Positions 12,801-22,929 are shown, counted from the stretch's first letter. The stretch: 64,000 bases of DNA from Taeniopygia guttata (GCF_048771995.1 NC_133024.1:59912501-59976500); one strand, 5' to 3'. The notes: generated by a model not told the origin, from the sequence alone. Program-made: numbers and translations.

Positions 12801-15800
12801 TTTTGCTTTTGTTGGTCAGTATTTGTCATACCTTGATGTCTGAGCTGAAGTTGTTGACTTTGTTGCATCCTGCATTTTCCAGGTGATAGTTTGCCCATCT
12901 CAACAGCAGGTCCTCTGGAGACAACTTCATCAGATCCTCCAGGCTTTCTCCTTCTCTCAGAAGAGCAATCAAGGCTAAGCAGGAAAGAAAAAATTAAAAA
13001 ATAATAATGTGAACACTTGTTGAGGAAAACGTATAACTGTTTTCTCTCTTTTATGTTTTCCTACCCTAGTTTCTGAATCTGAGTTGCCAAAATGTTTCAA
13101 AAATTCAAGCTGGGTTAGCATGACAGAGGATGTAAACAGAAAAAGGGTCTCATCAATAAAATGAGTCCAAGCTTGTAATTTGTGTATCTAGTAGGGGATC
13201 ATATTCAAATGGAAGACAATCACAGTATGGTCTAAGAACTGCCCACAAGCCATAAAGATCTGGTCAACCCTCCCTGCAATGGGCAAAGACATGTTCAACT
13301 AAATCAGTTTGCTCGGAACCCCATTTGACATAACTGTGAATGTTTTCAGGAATGGGGCATCTACCAACTCTCTGGGCAACCTCTGCCAGTGTTTCACTAC
13401 CTTCATTGCAAAAAATTCCTTCCTCATACCAAGTCTGAATCTATCCTCTTTTGTTTAACACTATTACCCCTCTTCCTATTGCAATAGGCCCCACTGGAAA
13501 TTTTATTGTCATCTTTCTCATAAGCCTCTTCAGGTGCTTGAAGGCTGCAATAAGGTCTCCCTGAAACTTTCTCTTCTACAGGCTGAACAATTTCAGCTCT
13601 CTCAGCTCATCTTCATAGGAGTGCCCCAGCACCCTGAGCCTTTCTGTGGACTTCCTCTGGACCCACTCCAACAGGTCCAAGTCTTTCCTGTGCTGAGCAG
13701 TGCAGAGCTGGACACAGTGATGCTGAGCACAGGGGCAAGCTTGCAATGAAAATATGAACACAAGCTTTTTGCAGCTTAGATGAAAGAAATCTCAGTGCCC
13801 TTCACACTGAAACTGGATTCACACAGGCATTCTGGAATACTTGCACATGACCTCATGGGCTTGTGGGCCAGTAGGGCTAATTCATCTGTCAATTGAGGAG
13901 ATACCCTATTTATATAGGAAAATCAATATTATGTTCGTAAGAGGAGGAACAGGAAGGATGGGGGGATTGACCCTTGAAACTTTGGACCACGAAAGGCTTT
14001 GGAACTAGTTTTGAAAAGAAGAGCTAACATGGAAACTAATTATTAATGTGGTAAAAAAAGGAGAGTGTGTTACATTGTTCTGATTTTCTTCTATTATCTT
14101 TTGTCAGACCTTGAAAGAACTATGGATTGGCTACATAAAGGAAACAGTGGAGACATACCATAACTGGAGTTACACAGATAATTTGATATAGGGTGCAATG
14201 GGGTTAAACTGGACCAGAGGGGGATAATAGGAGCATTTGAAGGTAGACAGAGGATTTTATGAAGAGAACAGTGTTGACATTGACAGAAGGCTGAAGAAGG
14301 ATTCTTGTGGTGTTGGTTGTGGATTGATTTTTGGATTAATGTTTTCTCTTTTTTTTTGCATCAATTATTTTGGCACAAATACTCGCAACATGCTAAAAAT
14401 GTGAAGATGATAGTCAATAGGGGGCATAGTCAATACAGAGGACCATCAAGAAATCCGACAGAACAAACTAGATGACAGTAATAAAAATGGAATGCAATTT
14501 AATAGTGCCATATTCAAAGACATTCACTGGGGAATTAATAAGAGCCACTGCTATTAGCTAAAAGCTTATATGAACGAAGGATGAGAAACTGAGTGGATTA
14601 GATGTCTTCCAAGCTACCCTGAGCCACCATTTGATATGACATGGGGAAAATCCAACATGATATTAAGTGCATCCCAGGTAATTCCCAAAGAGGTTGGGAT
14701 GTATTACTGCCTTATCATGTGCTCATGAAAGCTCATTGGAAATATAGGGTCCTCTGTTCAAGAAAGGGGAGTTTTACCTGAAACAGCTACAGACAACGGC
14801 TATGAGGGAAAGGGAGAACCTGAAAAAAAATCAGAATTTTCTTGGCTTGTCTAGCTTTAGATTAAGTCTTAGATGAGAAGTGAAGGAGAAAATACCAGAA
14901 AGGAAAAAAGTAGCGAATAAGCAGGGCAAGGCTACCTACAAAGGAATGGGAACGGGTGGCTCTGGCAACAAAAGGGACAGAATTGTGAAAGGAGTGAGGC
15001 AATGAAGGTAATGCCTGCACAGAAACTGGAAGAAAGAAATGTCACTGTTGGGTGAGGGACTATCCAGAGGCATGGGGAACAAAGCAGCAAGATGAGGTTC
15101 TGTGTGGACTGCAGGTACACCCACAGCCTTCATGATGAAGCTACTTCATGGAGAATTTTGGCATTGGTGAGACACACCTGGAATACTGTGTCCAGTTTGT
15201 GACTCCCAGTACAAGAGAGACATTGACAAACTGAAGCGAGTTTAGTGGAAGGACACAAATATGTTTGGATGGAACGTTGAGATATAAGGGAAGAGGGTGA
15301 GAAAATTGGGGTTGTTTAGCCTGAAAAAAGGTTTGAGAGGGGTGCAAGTATTGTCCCCCATTTTTCCAGTATGCCCAGGAAAAGGATGAGGAGCTGTGTC
15401 ACAAGATGCCAGAAGGGAAATTCCAACTAGATTCCAACAAGAAAAAAAATTCAGAGCAAGAGTGGTTTGGCTCTGGAATAGGCTGCCCAGAAAACACAGG
15501 AAAAGGCCCTGAGCTACCTCACCTGACATTAAGATGTTATACCTAAGATGTTGTACTGCTGAAAGCAGGTAGCTGGATGGCTAAGTCAGATCTCCAAGGT
15601 GCACCTCCACAGGTTCCTTCCAGCCTAAATTATTGTATGATCCTATAATTATGATTTCACAAAGAAAGCTATTTGGCAATCAAGAGCAAGAAGGAGTCAA
15701 ACTTCCTGAATGCAGATTTCCTTATCCCAGGTTTAGTGCCAATACATCAATATACTTGGATGCAGACCACCATTCCTTACCCAATGAGCAGAATACACAA

Positions 15801-18800
15801 GTCTACAGAAAACCTTGGACTTTTGAGTGCTGAAGCTTGTGAAAAGCAAGGGAAATTAGACCAGTCAAGAAAACAGACAAGTACTTGAAGAAAAAAAAAT
15901 TAAAATCTAGATTTTTTTTTAAAGAACTTTATCCTAAAGACTCTGCAGTGGTAACAGTGGGGCACTGAAAGGAAGAGCCATACATACCTTCATTCCTGCT
16001 GATCTCTATGTCAGCAAAGAGTCCAATTTTGATGACTTGCCATAAAAGACCCAGAACCAGGTAAGGTTTCCCTTCTTTTAAGTCTTCAGCTCCAATGTTA
16101 ACAACATGGCACCCAATGGCTGAAGCAGAGTTCAGGGCCAGGTTCAGATTTTCCTAGGGAAAAGTGAGAACTTTTGAATTATGCAGAACTTAAGAGCTGG
16201 GGCTACAGGAAGGGAGCACAGCCAAAACGAGTGAAATCTGCAGGCAGCTTCACTATAAATACATTTAAGTACACATAACCATGAGTCAGTGCTCCAGGTG
16301 GGTGCTCTGGGTGCTCATCAGAGTGGAATACAAGGACAGAACCACCTCCCCTGACCTGCTGGCCACAGTTCTTTTGATGCAGCCCAGGATACATGTCTGA
16401 CACAGGGAGCAGGGGAATGCAGACTCTCCTGGGGATTACAGGGAGCAGGGGAATGCAGACTCTCCTGGGGATTACAGGCAGATTCTGGGTCTCAACATAA
16501 AGACAGAAAGGATCTCTTTTTGGCAGAGGTGGCAAATGTCACGTCACAGGGCGCTGGAGCTCAGAGCATACATCTACATTCACAGAGATGTCCTGGCTCA
16601 GTCCTGGTTACCAAGGCCAGGATGTCCCTAGAGCTAATGCCCGAGTTCCTGCTCAGGCACAGACAGCTTCAGCATGGGCAAACTCTCCTCTGCTCAGTCC
16701 TGCACACATGGAGGAGGAAAGGAGCTACAACCCCATCAACTGGCAGATATTCCAGGCTCGCCTCTCCCTAAGCACTCTGCAAAAGCCCTGAGGTACAAGT
16801 AAGTTGCTAGCTAGCCGTGTTTGCAAAGAACACCCTGTCCCAGCAATCAGTATGAATAAACCTGATGAGTTTTTAGCCTTGCAGTTCAGCCAAGGTCAGA
16901 ACTGGTCAGAACTGGTACTATCTGGACATTTTCTTTTTGGAGTATGGACTCCTGGTTTGGGAGTGTTCAGAGGAAACTGAGGGATTCAGTGATTCACAGT
17001 GACAGGCAGAAATAAAAGTGATATTTCAGGAACATTATGTTCCTTTTCCATTTCCTGTCCATTTAAAATAAAAGGAATAAGAAAATCTGATCCTCATGTC
17101 TACACTATGCAAAAAAGTGGCTTTGTAAACAGAGGGCAAGTAAAGCAGGCAAAGATGCCTGGAAAATATAATTTATCACACAGATTTGCAGTTTTTCACA
17201 TTAATTTCAGCACTGCTGTCATGACAGGGAGATCTGATTAAATACAAAACGCAGAGAGAGACATAGTGTAAATTCTCATAAGCTAGAAAAATTGGACCAT
17301 TTCAAATTAATTACCTTTTCTCCAGCAGACAGCTGTAAAAGGGTTAAGTTAAAGTGGAAGCTATATTGATCAAATCATGTCTACATGTGACAGGGATTGA
17401 TCCGAGCTGCATCATTAAGTTATGCTGCTGACCAAAATGATTAGAACTGAAAAATGAGGTATACAGCATAAAAATCCAATTTAATGGCTTCTGAGCTTAC
17501 TTGAGCCTGGCTAATGTTCCATCAAATCAGAGGAGATGAAGGCTAAACTGGGTTAGGTTCATATCTATTCCAAATATCTATTTATACTCTGTACCATGTA
17601 TATAGATGTTGTTAATATAAAAATATCTCTCTACATAATGCTGTGTGAGAAACTTTAAGTCATGAAAAAAATTAACACCCTTTTTCTCCATTTAAAAAAT
17701 CATTTATATGTGCATGTGATAGAAATAAAGGACGAATTCAGTATTGAGGGTGAAATACTGGCTTGTTAAAGGCATGCAACAGCAATGGTCTAATTTCAGG
17801 CATGTTTCACTGGCACTTCCAGGGTCTCAGTTAATATTTTGGTGAGGACATCAGACTGCAACAACAGCACTTGTGGGTTCAAGTCCATTGTCACGCCTTA
17901 AAAGAGGGATTCAGCCTTCTGAGAGCTACTCCAACTGCAATTGGTCACTGTATTATCTCTGTGCTCTTGCATTCATATGGCATCTACCACAAAAGCATCT
18001 AAAGCTCTGATCTGATGAACATTATTCATTGTGTTTGGTTTGTCATATGTTTGGAAGGAAATGTAAATGTAAGTCTTTGTGTTTTTATGACATGGACCTG
18101 AGCATCCCACTGTGCCACAAACAACTTTGCCTGACTGTGTTGAGCAGAACCAGCCTTTCCTCTAAGTGATTACAAAAGCATCCTATGGGGAAAAGCCAAG
18201 AATTTTGTTGTGTTTAAGTACCTGTATTGTGAAGGGTGTGAGTTTCTTTTTGTTGATTGTTCTCTCATCAATGGTATCTGGCACTGAAAAGTTGATCATC
18301 TTACTGGAAACAAAAGAAAAAACAAGAAATACACTAAGCTATATGTGCAAAAACTACAGGTATAGCTTTTGTGTCTACATTGCAGGACATGTCTAAGAGC
18401 TGGAAAGTTACTTAACAGAAATAGATAATCGCCCTCTGCTTCTTCATATATACACAGAGGCACACACTCAATACTTAAGCAATTATTTTGGGCTACATAC
18501 AGATTGTGCTTAGGTGTGAGGCCAAGAATGCCACAAGGTGAAGTTGTGTGAGAAGTTTATTGTGCAGAAAATGTCTGTGGAAGCACTCACTATTTTCTGC
18601 CACTTTGTGTGAAACAACAGAAGTCCTTGGGCAAAAATAAAACCAAGCAGCTCCTCAAATTTCACTGACTTCATCTAACTGTAAGTGTCTAGAGGCAAAG
18701 AAAAATTCTTATGAAGCATGAAATATGCTTCATATTTTTGAAGATAAAAGAAGAACAAAAACCCTAGTATTATCAAGGCCCTGAGTCTGCAAATGTTCCT

Positions 18801-21800
18801 GAGTTTAATGTAAATTCAGCAGGTTCTGTTTAAACAGAAATCAGAGTTTTTGCCGACTCACGGTTCCCGTTTGTGAGAAGGAAAGGTATCATTTACCAAA
18901 GCACTATGCCATCACCGACTGCCTGGAAGAGGTCATCTGTTTCTGGATTCATTGGCACCACATGCTTGCAGTCAGGGTCCTTCTCAAGGGCTTTGTTAAT
19001 CCAATTGACAAAGGCATATTTTTCTTCCTCTGTGGACACAACGTCAAATCCATCAGTTTGCTGTGCAGTACCTCTATCATCATTTTACTGACAAAGGCAG
19101 AACTCCTGGGGAGCCTTTCCCACCAGTGTGACTGATCAACAAAACCCTGCATGGAAGAAGCTCTCAGGAGAAAGCAAAGGAGCTGAGGACAGCAAAGGGC
19201 TTGAGCTGGTTAATATTCTTTCAATGCCCCTTCCCACTCACTGGGGTTGCCTGGGTCGTGAGATCAGGCATATTACAGAGACTGGTAATGAAGTCCATGT
19301 GGTTCAAATGTGTGGTGCAGATGTTAAGCTCTGCAAGGAGTAATTTGTGCTTTCACCGTAATTTGAATGCATTGTTGTACCACTCTGCTAAATAGAAATT
19401 CCACATGACTTCAAACAATTCTGTATTGTACATTACACCCTCTTCATGTGGAATATCTAAAAAAGCCTGGCCAGGATTGGGCTCTGACAAAGAGCATTCA
19501 GAGGGTAATGGGCAGATGTGCCTGTAGCTCAGCAGGGCAGCAGCACAGTTATCCTGTACCAGCAGCAGCTCACATGGCTCCCAGTAGCTCAGAGGAGGTG
19601 CCCTCCAGGATGAAGGTGGATGGAGTCCTTGGAAGCATCCTCTGTTCTCCCTTCCCCTGAGAGAGTCAGTCCCCCACTCTTGCCTTGCAGAAGATTGCCA
19701 AGGGTAGGACCTCCTCCCCATGGAACTGCTTCAGAGAGGGCTGTGCCCAGGAGGTAACAACAGCCACCAACTTTCAGCTTGGAGAAACAGGCTGGGAAAA
19801 AAGCCCTGATGGAGTTGTGCCCTCCATGGGAAAAAGTCAGGAACTATCTAGTTGCAAGGAGAGTTCACAGAATGAGTGCCTGGTAAAATGCGCAGGGAAA
19901 TGGGTTATCAGCAGTAGGAACCTGTGCCTTGCCTCCCTGGTGAGCAGGGACAGCAGTGGGCAGGTGTTTGTGCTGCTGCATCCTACCTGAGTAGGAGTGT
20001 TGTGTACCAGCACTGGACTGCTCCGATGTCCCACCAATGGCACAGATCCCCTCCTTCTTGTTGATCTGCTTTCGGAATGACTTGGCAACATCATCACTCT
20101 TCAGGTCTTGGAAAATCTTTCAAGCATGAGAGAGGATTTTAGAATTTTGGAGAATTAAGCCAAGGTAAAACAGTGATCTCTTGGGCCAGGAGACACATTC
20201 TCTCTGCTCCATAAATAGGGAAGGGCAGCTTGAGTATTTTCAGTGGGTTTCTGGGTACAATCTGTATCTGCTGAGGTACAACAGGATTAAACTCAGCTTT
20301 TATGCTTTCAAATCAGGAAACAAAGATCAGCTAAGTAATAAAAATATTACTTTGGAGCACAGCAGTTTTGGTTTGAAGAAAGAGCAAGTAAAATCTACTT
20401 CTCCATCCCAAGGGAACTCCCACTATTTTAGCACTTGCTTTTGACCCAGTTCAGACCAGAAAAATAAGTTTTTTGATTAAAAATGCCCCATTAAGTTTTC
20501 AGTTTTGATATGCTTACACTTTTTGTAATCATCTAGCCAGAGCATCATCTTTTTGCAGTGTATAACTGAAAAACTGTATCTTGCTGCATCAACCAAACTG
20601 AAAGATATGACATTTATGCAGTGATCAGCTGTATTCACATAACTTGTCCCAATTAACTGCAGAATTTCTAGTTTGGTTACTTTCTGCTTTCAGCTTTTCC
20701 AGTGAAGAGACTCACTGGATTAATGAGGTGCCCATGAGACCCTGTGCTTGTGCCTCTGCTGTGCCCTGGGGATCACCTTCAGTCACCTTGAGTGACTGAA
20801 ATAAATAACACCTTACTTACTGAGATAAATTCATCAAAACTGATCCTGCCATTCCCTGTGGTTGTCAGACTCTGAATGAGTTCTCTGGCTTTATATCCTG
20901 GGAGAGGGAGATTGGCAGCCTTCAACACCTCTGTTAAATCACTGGTATCGATGAAGCCATTCCCACTGATATCTGCAAAGATTAAAGCAAACTTTTACAT
21001 TCTACATCAGCCCAATGACATTTTCTCCACATAAAGGCTGGTTTTATTTTACCCAAGGAAAGGTGCAGTATATACTATACTGTACACTATATACAAAGAT
21101 TTGTTTTCTTGAAATCTGCTATTTCCAACTGCTTTGGTGTTATTCACACCCAAGAAAGATTTACAATCACTTTTTAAAAAACAAAAACTCACTGTGATGA
21201 ATTTATGTTTAGACGTATAAATATCTCAACAAAGCTAGGTTTAAATGGATATAACTGCCATTCCAAGGTTTACACACTGACAAATGTGATCTATACAGGA
21301 AGCATCCTGTCCACAGAACAGCTAAAGTAGATAAAGTTGACACAATACACATATGCATTTATCCATAGATATAATTTGGGATTTTGGCCTGATTCCTGGA
21401 TCTAATAACATCAGAAGTAGGCTGGAACTGCATATGATCATCCTCGAACTAAAAACTTCAGTGTTTCTCTGTGATGGTACTAACATGAATACTCCTGCAT
21501 ACTTCCTGCAGGTATTTGGTAGAGAAGATCACCAATACAGGGTAGTATTTGATGAGAAGATCACCAATACAGGTTCATAGTCCTTTATTCTCAACTTTGT
21601 GAAAAACTCCACAGATCGAAAAGCAAACTGAGTTTATCACGTGAAGAGTTTCTGTTAAAACACTATGGTTATGACACAGATAATGTATATATAATTATAT
21701 ATGGTTATTTATATTTGGCTTTTAAGTATCTGTGTCTTTCTTTTTCTGCAGGCTTCTTTTCCCCATCCTGGAGGTTGAGGTGATTTCAAAGCAGCGTGTG

Positions 21801-22895
21801 CTCACTTCCTGCATGGCAAGTTGCAATTTGAGTCACTTGTTGAATGCTGCAAAAAGACATTCAGCTCTCAGCATCAGTAGCACAGATTAACATGGATTGC
21901 AAAGAGCATCCTATCCATCTCACCATGGCATTCAATGAAAGGATCTAGACTTGGAGAGGGAAATGCCTGGGAGAGGAATGAGAGCTTCCTTCCAGCATTT
22001 GGACCAACTAGATGTAGTGGAAGGTGTCCCTGCCATGGCAGTGGGGTAGGAGCTAGATGATCTTTAAGGTCCCTTCCAAGCCAAACCATGCTAGGATTAT
22101 GTGATTTGCCTCATCAGTGCATTGGGTGTACGGGACACTCACAGGGAGCAGATTTTTAAGATTGCCAGCCTAGATTACTGTGTGCCCAGAAATCAACTAA
22201 CCACCACCTGACTCAGCAAGGACGGCTGATGAGTGCATAATCCAGCCAGGCTGATAGAAGGTAAGTGAGCTGTGAGAAGCACAAAGCCCTTTTCTTAGAA
22301 TTTGGGTAGACAGTGATAGGTCTGTGTGACTTTAAAGGAGACAAATCAGATGAGATGCCGAAAGGTTTGGGAAAAAAACATACTGTAGAAATACGGGGCT
22401 TGAAAACTCATTGTGAAGGGATTACAAATTTTTTATCCATTTGCACATTTGTCCTCTCCACACTCTTCTTTCCATAGGGAATACTCAATTTACATTAAAA
22501 AAAAAAACAAACCTTTCTACCTTCCAAATAAATTGCCACGAATAAACAATATTCTTGGGAAAACACTTGAGAATATTCACAACAAGGTTTGCTAAACAGC
22601 TTTCGAGTTTTTTCATAAGACCTGCTGGAGCCCCAGCTCCCCCCTCTGTAAGAGGCCAGTGCTCTGCAGTAGCTGATGTGGTTTCATCTGGGAGGCCTGC
22701 AGTGGCAGGAAAAGGGCTTTCTGTGGTTGATGTGACAGAACAGATGGAGCAAATTCCATTTCCTCATAGCTGGTCAATCAGACCATGAGAAAAGAGCAAG
22801 TCACAGGTTCACACTTAGCTGCACTCACCAACTTTGCTGAAGGCCTCCCGGAGCTCTGCCATCTCCTCCTCGGAGAAGTGTGCTGTCGATGCCAT
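3710..22895 (-). CDS. LCP1: L-plastin (lymphocyte cytosolic protein 1), complete coding region in 15 exons
   Basis: Plastins are cytosolic proteins that cross-link actin filaments into tight bundles; L-plastin is the leukocyte form. Joining 15 exons gives 1,875 nt (624 aa plus stop), with canonical GT-AG introns and compatible phases throughout. By length the order is EF-hands (about residues 10-73), a linker, then two actin-binding domains of two calponin-homology (CH) domains each (about 117-233, 261-371, 391-500, 512-621). Coding exon 9 ([20 protein letters not shown]) matches L-plastin as I remember it and differs from plastins 1 and 3. The ATG at 22,895 has A at -3 and G at +4, and the acceptor lies 23 nt upstream. 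Oddities: the second EF-hand loop is four residues short, and the Ser5 of human L-plastin is replaced. The identification is firm; the precise CH borders are family knowledge scaled to this length. Confidence 0.97.
4028..4110 (+). repeat. tRNA-like SINE remnant in the last LCP1 intron
   Basis: TGATGGTTAGAGAAC resembles a Pol III box A region. About 35 nt later, GCAGGTCAAATCC resembles box B (GGTTCAAATCC). Spacing and order fit the head of an old tRNA-derived SINE of MIR or related type. The ends and family cannot be assigned by eye. Confidence 0.35.
5232..5356 (-). CDS. LCP1: LCP1 coding exon 14 (CH4, residues 540-581)
   Basis: Encodes [20 protein letters not shown] and [21 protein letters not shown]. 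It has the CH4 motif [12 protein letters not shown]. Acceptor ATGCAG, donor GTATGT, 125 nt, phase 2. Its donor is 1,389 bp from the last exon. Confidence 0.95.
5562..6790 (-). mobile_element. CR1 non-LTR retrotransposon, 5'-truncated, with reverse-transcriptase relic
   Basis: The 3' terminus, reading minus-strand toward 5,562, is typical CR1 (CCAACCTAAATGATTCTATG). Upstream the minus strand encodes recognisable pieces of CR1 ORF2: [20 protein letters not shown] near 6,670-6,540, [21 protein letters not shown] near 6,450-6,390, and [20 protein letters not shown] near 6,150-6,090. Frames shift and stops intervene, so it is dead. It sits in the LCP1 intron between coding exons 13 and 14, on the same strand as the gene. 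Confidence 0.92.
7305..7355. repeat. TG/TA dinucleotide-rich simple sequence
   Basis: Alternating GTGTGTATATAT and CACACACC tracts, beginning 49 bp downstream of the coding exon 13 donor (7,403). It is an imperfect microsatellite. Confidence 0.7.
7404..7527 (-). CDS. LCP1: LCP1 coding exon 13 (start of CH4, residues 498-539)
   Basis: Encodes [20 protein letters not shown] and [21 protein letters not shown], the first helix of the last CH domain. Acceptor CTTAAG, donor GTACAG, 124 nt, phase 0. Confidence 0.95.
8492..8625 (-). CDS. LCP1: LCP1 coding exon 12 (end of CH3, residues 454-498)
   Basis: Encodes [40 protein letters not shown] and QLMR. It has the conserved GQDLNEGN turn and the [10 protein letters not shown] helix. 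Acceptor AACAG, donor GTAGGT, 134 nt, phase 2. Confidence 0.95.
9457..9571 (-). CDS. LCP1: LCP1 coding exon 11 (CH3, residues 415-453)
   Basis: Encodes [38 protein letters not shown]. Identical or nearly so to the mammalian protein. Acceptor TTTCAG, donor GTACAA, 115 nt, phase 0 at the end. Confidence 0.96.
9772..9850 (-). CDS. LCP1: LCP1 coding exon 10 (start of CH3, residues 389-415)
   Basis: Encodes [20 protein letters not shown] and VNHLY, the first helix of CH3 in actin-binding domain 2. It is 79 nt with acceptor TTTTAG and donor GTAAGA, starting and ending inside codons that join correctly with both neighbours. Confidence 0.95.
10007..10202 (-). CDS. LCP1: LCP1 coding exon 9 (end of CH2, residues 324-389)
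   Basis: Encodes [40 protein letters not shown] and [20 protein letters not shown]. This exon best separates L-plastin from its paralogues. Donor GTCAGG is weaker than the others; acceptor is TTGCAG. The exon is much richer in CpG (about 16 in 196 bp) than the rest of the gene. Confidence 0.97.
10705..10800 (-). CDS. LCP1: LCP1 coding exon 8 (CH2, residues 292-323)
   Basis: Encodes [20 protein letters not shown] and [12 protein letters not shown], the middle of CH2. It is 96 nt, phase 0 at both ends. Acceptor GTCACAG, donor GTAAGA. Confidence 0.95.
11885..11976 (+). repeat. T/G-rich low-complexity tract
   Basis: About 90 bp of T runs separated by GG or GGGG, in the LCP1 intron between coding exons 7 and 8. 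On the minus (transcribed) strand it is a C/A tract. It may be the degraded tail of a retrotransposon. Confidence 0.7.
12832..12974 (-). CDS. LCP1: LCP1 coding exon 7 (start of CH2, residues 244-291)
   Basis: Encodes [40 protein letters not shown] and NNFSSDIK, the inter-CH linker and first helix of CH2 ([10 protein letters not shown]). Acceptor GCTTAG, donor GTATGA, 143 nt, phase 0. Confidence 0.95.
13250..13745 (-). mobile_element. CR1 fragment, 3' region
   Basis: On the minus strand the segment follows the CR1 consensus for the C-terminal end of ORF2 and the 3' UTR. The relic protein includes [20 protein letters not shown] and [11 protein letters not shown]. The plus strand contains the familiar antisense phrases GGGGCATCTACCA and CTCTGGGCAACCTCTGCCAG. 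It lies in the intron between coding exons 6 and 7. Confidence 0.92.
15150..15655 (+). mobile_element. CR1 fragment, 3' region, opposite strand to LCP1
   Basis: The plus strand matches the CR1 3' region from the 'GGTGAGACACACCTGGAATACTG' coding motif region through to the terminal CCTTCCAGCCTAAATTATTG and a TATGATCCTATAATT tail. It is in the same intron as the 13.25-13.75 kb copy but inverted to it. Confidence 0.88.
15988..16153 (-). CDS. LCP1: LCP1 coding exon 6 (end of CH1, residues 189-244)
   Basis: Encodes [40 protein letters not shown] and [15 protein letters not shown]. It contains the CH-domain hallmark [11 protein letters not shown]. Acceptor CCCTAG, donor GTATGT, 166 nt, phase 1. 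Confidence 0.95.
16290..16395 (-). mobile_element. Probable CR1 fragment
   Basis: Plus-strand text including GATGCAGCCCAGGAT near 16,375-16,390 matches the antisense of the CR1 ORF2 end. The rest is diverged. It lies just upstream (in gene direction) of coding exon 6. Confidence 0.45.
16403..16474. repeat. Perfect 36-bp tandem duplication
   Basis: Two identical 36-bp copies (16,403-16,438 and 16,439-16,474) sit in the LCP1 intron upstream of coding exon 6. No mismatch between copies is visible, which suggests a recent duplication. Confidence 0.9.
17825..17905 (+). repeat. Possible tRNA-like SINE remnant
   Basis: GTGGGTTCAAGTCC at about 17,873-17,886 matches a Pol III box B. About 45 nt upstream, a weak box A-like stretch surrounds TTTTGGTGAGGACATCAG. 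No CR1-type tail follows. It may belong to the same old family as the remnant at 4.03 kb. Confidence 0.25.
18222..18303 (-). CDS. LCP1: LCP1 coding exon 5 (CH1, residues 161-188)
   Basis: Encodes [20 protein letters not shown] and LTPFTIQ. The sequence is nearly identical to the vertebrate plastin consensus, with NF for NL. Acceptor TTTCCAG, donor GTACTT, phase 0 at the end. Confidence 0.94.
18897..19029 (-). CDS. LCP1: LCP1 coding exon 4 (start of CH1, residues 117-161)
   Basis: Encodes [20 protein letters not shown] and continues [20 protein letters not shown]. This is the first helix of the first CH domain with the conserved FVNWIN motif, part of actin-binding domain 1. Acceptor TCCACAG, donor GTAAAT; it ends in phase 2 inside a Cys codon. 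Confidence 0.94.
19987..20116 (-). CDS. LCP1: LCP1 coding exon 3 (linker, residues 74-117)
   Basis: Encodes [20 protein letters not shown] followed by [15 protein letters not shown] and AGTQHSYS. This is the linker between the EF-hands and the first actin-binding domain, the segment that contacts the EF-hand module in plastins. The acceptor AAAG is preceded by a CTCTCTC tract. The donor is GTAGGA, and the exon ends in phase 1. Confidence 0.93.
20821..20972 (-). CDS. LCP1: LCP1 coding exon 2 (EF-hands 1 and 2, residues 23-73)
   Basis: Acceptor TTTGCAG, donor GTAAGT. EF loop 1 is [12 protein letters not shown], with acidic or polar ligands at positions 1, 3, 5, 9 and 12, so it looks competent for calcium. 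The second loop reads [12 protein letters not shown]: compared with human DLDQDGRISFDE it lacks the acidic residues at positions 1 and 3 because four residues are deleted (exon 152 nt against an expected 164). The reading frame is kept, and the downstream FDEF motif is intact. Confidence 0.93.
21510..21574. repeat. Imperfect tandem duplication of about 32 bp
   Basis: The phrase GAAGATCACCAATACAGG, preceded by a GTATTTGRT motif, occurs twice in a row within the first coding-region intron of LCP1. The copies differ by a few bases. Confidence 0.7.
21985..22105 (+). mobile_element. CR1 3'-end fragment
   Basis: Plus-strand text reads CCAACTAGATGTAGTGGAAG, then GTGTCCCTGCCATGGCAGTG, then GATGATCTTTAAGGTCCCTT. 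These are the CR1 3' UTR phrases, ending near the decayed GGATTATGTGATT terminus. It lies in the first intron of the coding region. Confidence 0.85.
22829..22895 (-). CDS. LCP1: LCP1 coding exon 1 (start codon, residues 1-23)
   Basis: Encodes [19 protein letters not shown] then SKV, the N-terminus and first helix of EF-hand 1. The exon runs from an acceptor CAG ending at 22,919 (after a CTTCTTCC tract) to a GTGAGT donor at 22,828. So 23 nt of 5' UTR (22,896-22,918) share this exon. It ends after the first base of an Asp codon (phase 1). Human L-plastin begins MARGSVSDEEMMEL; the bird has one more residue and lacks Arg3-Gly4-Ser5. Confidence 0.93.
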
Positions 22896-22929
22896 CCTCA
22901 CTTCTGTGAATGGCAGGTCTGCAGGAAGA

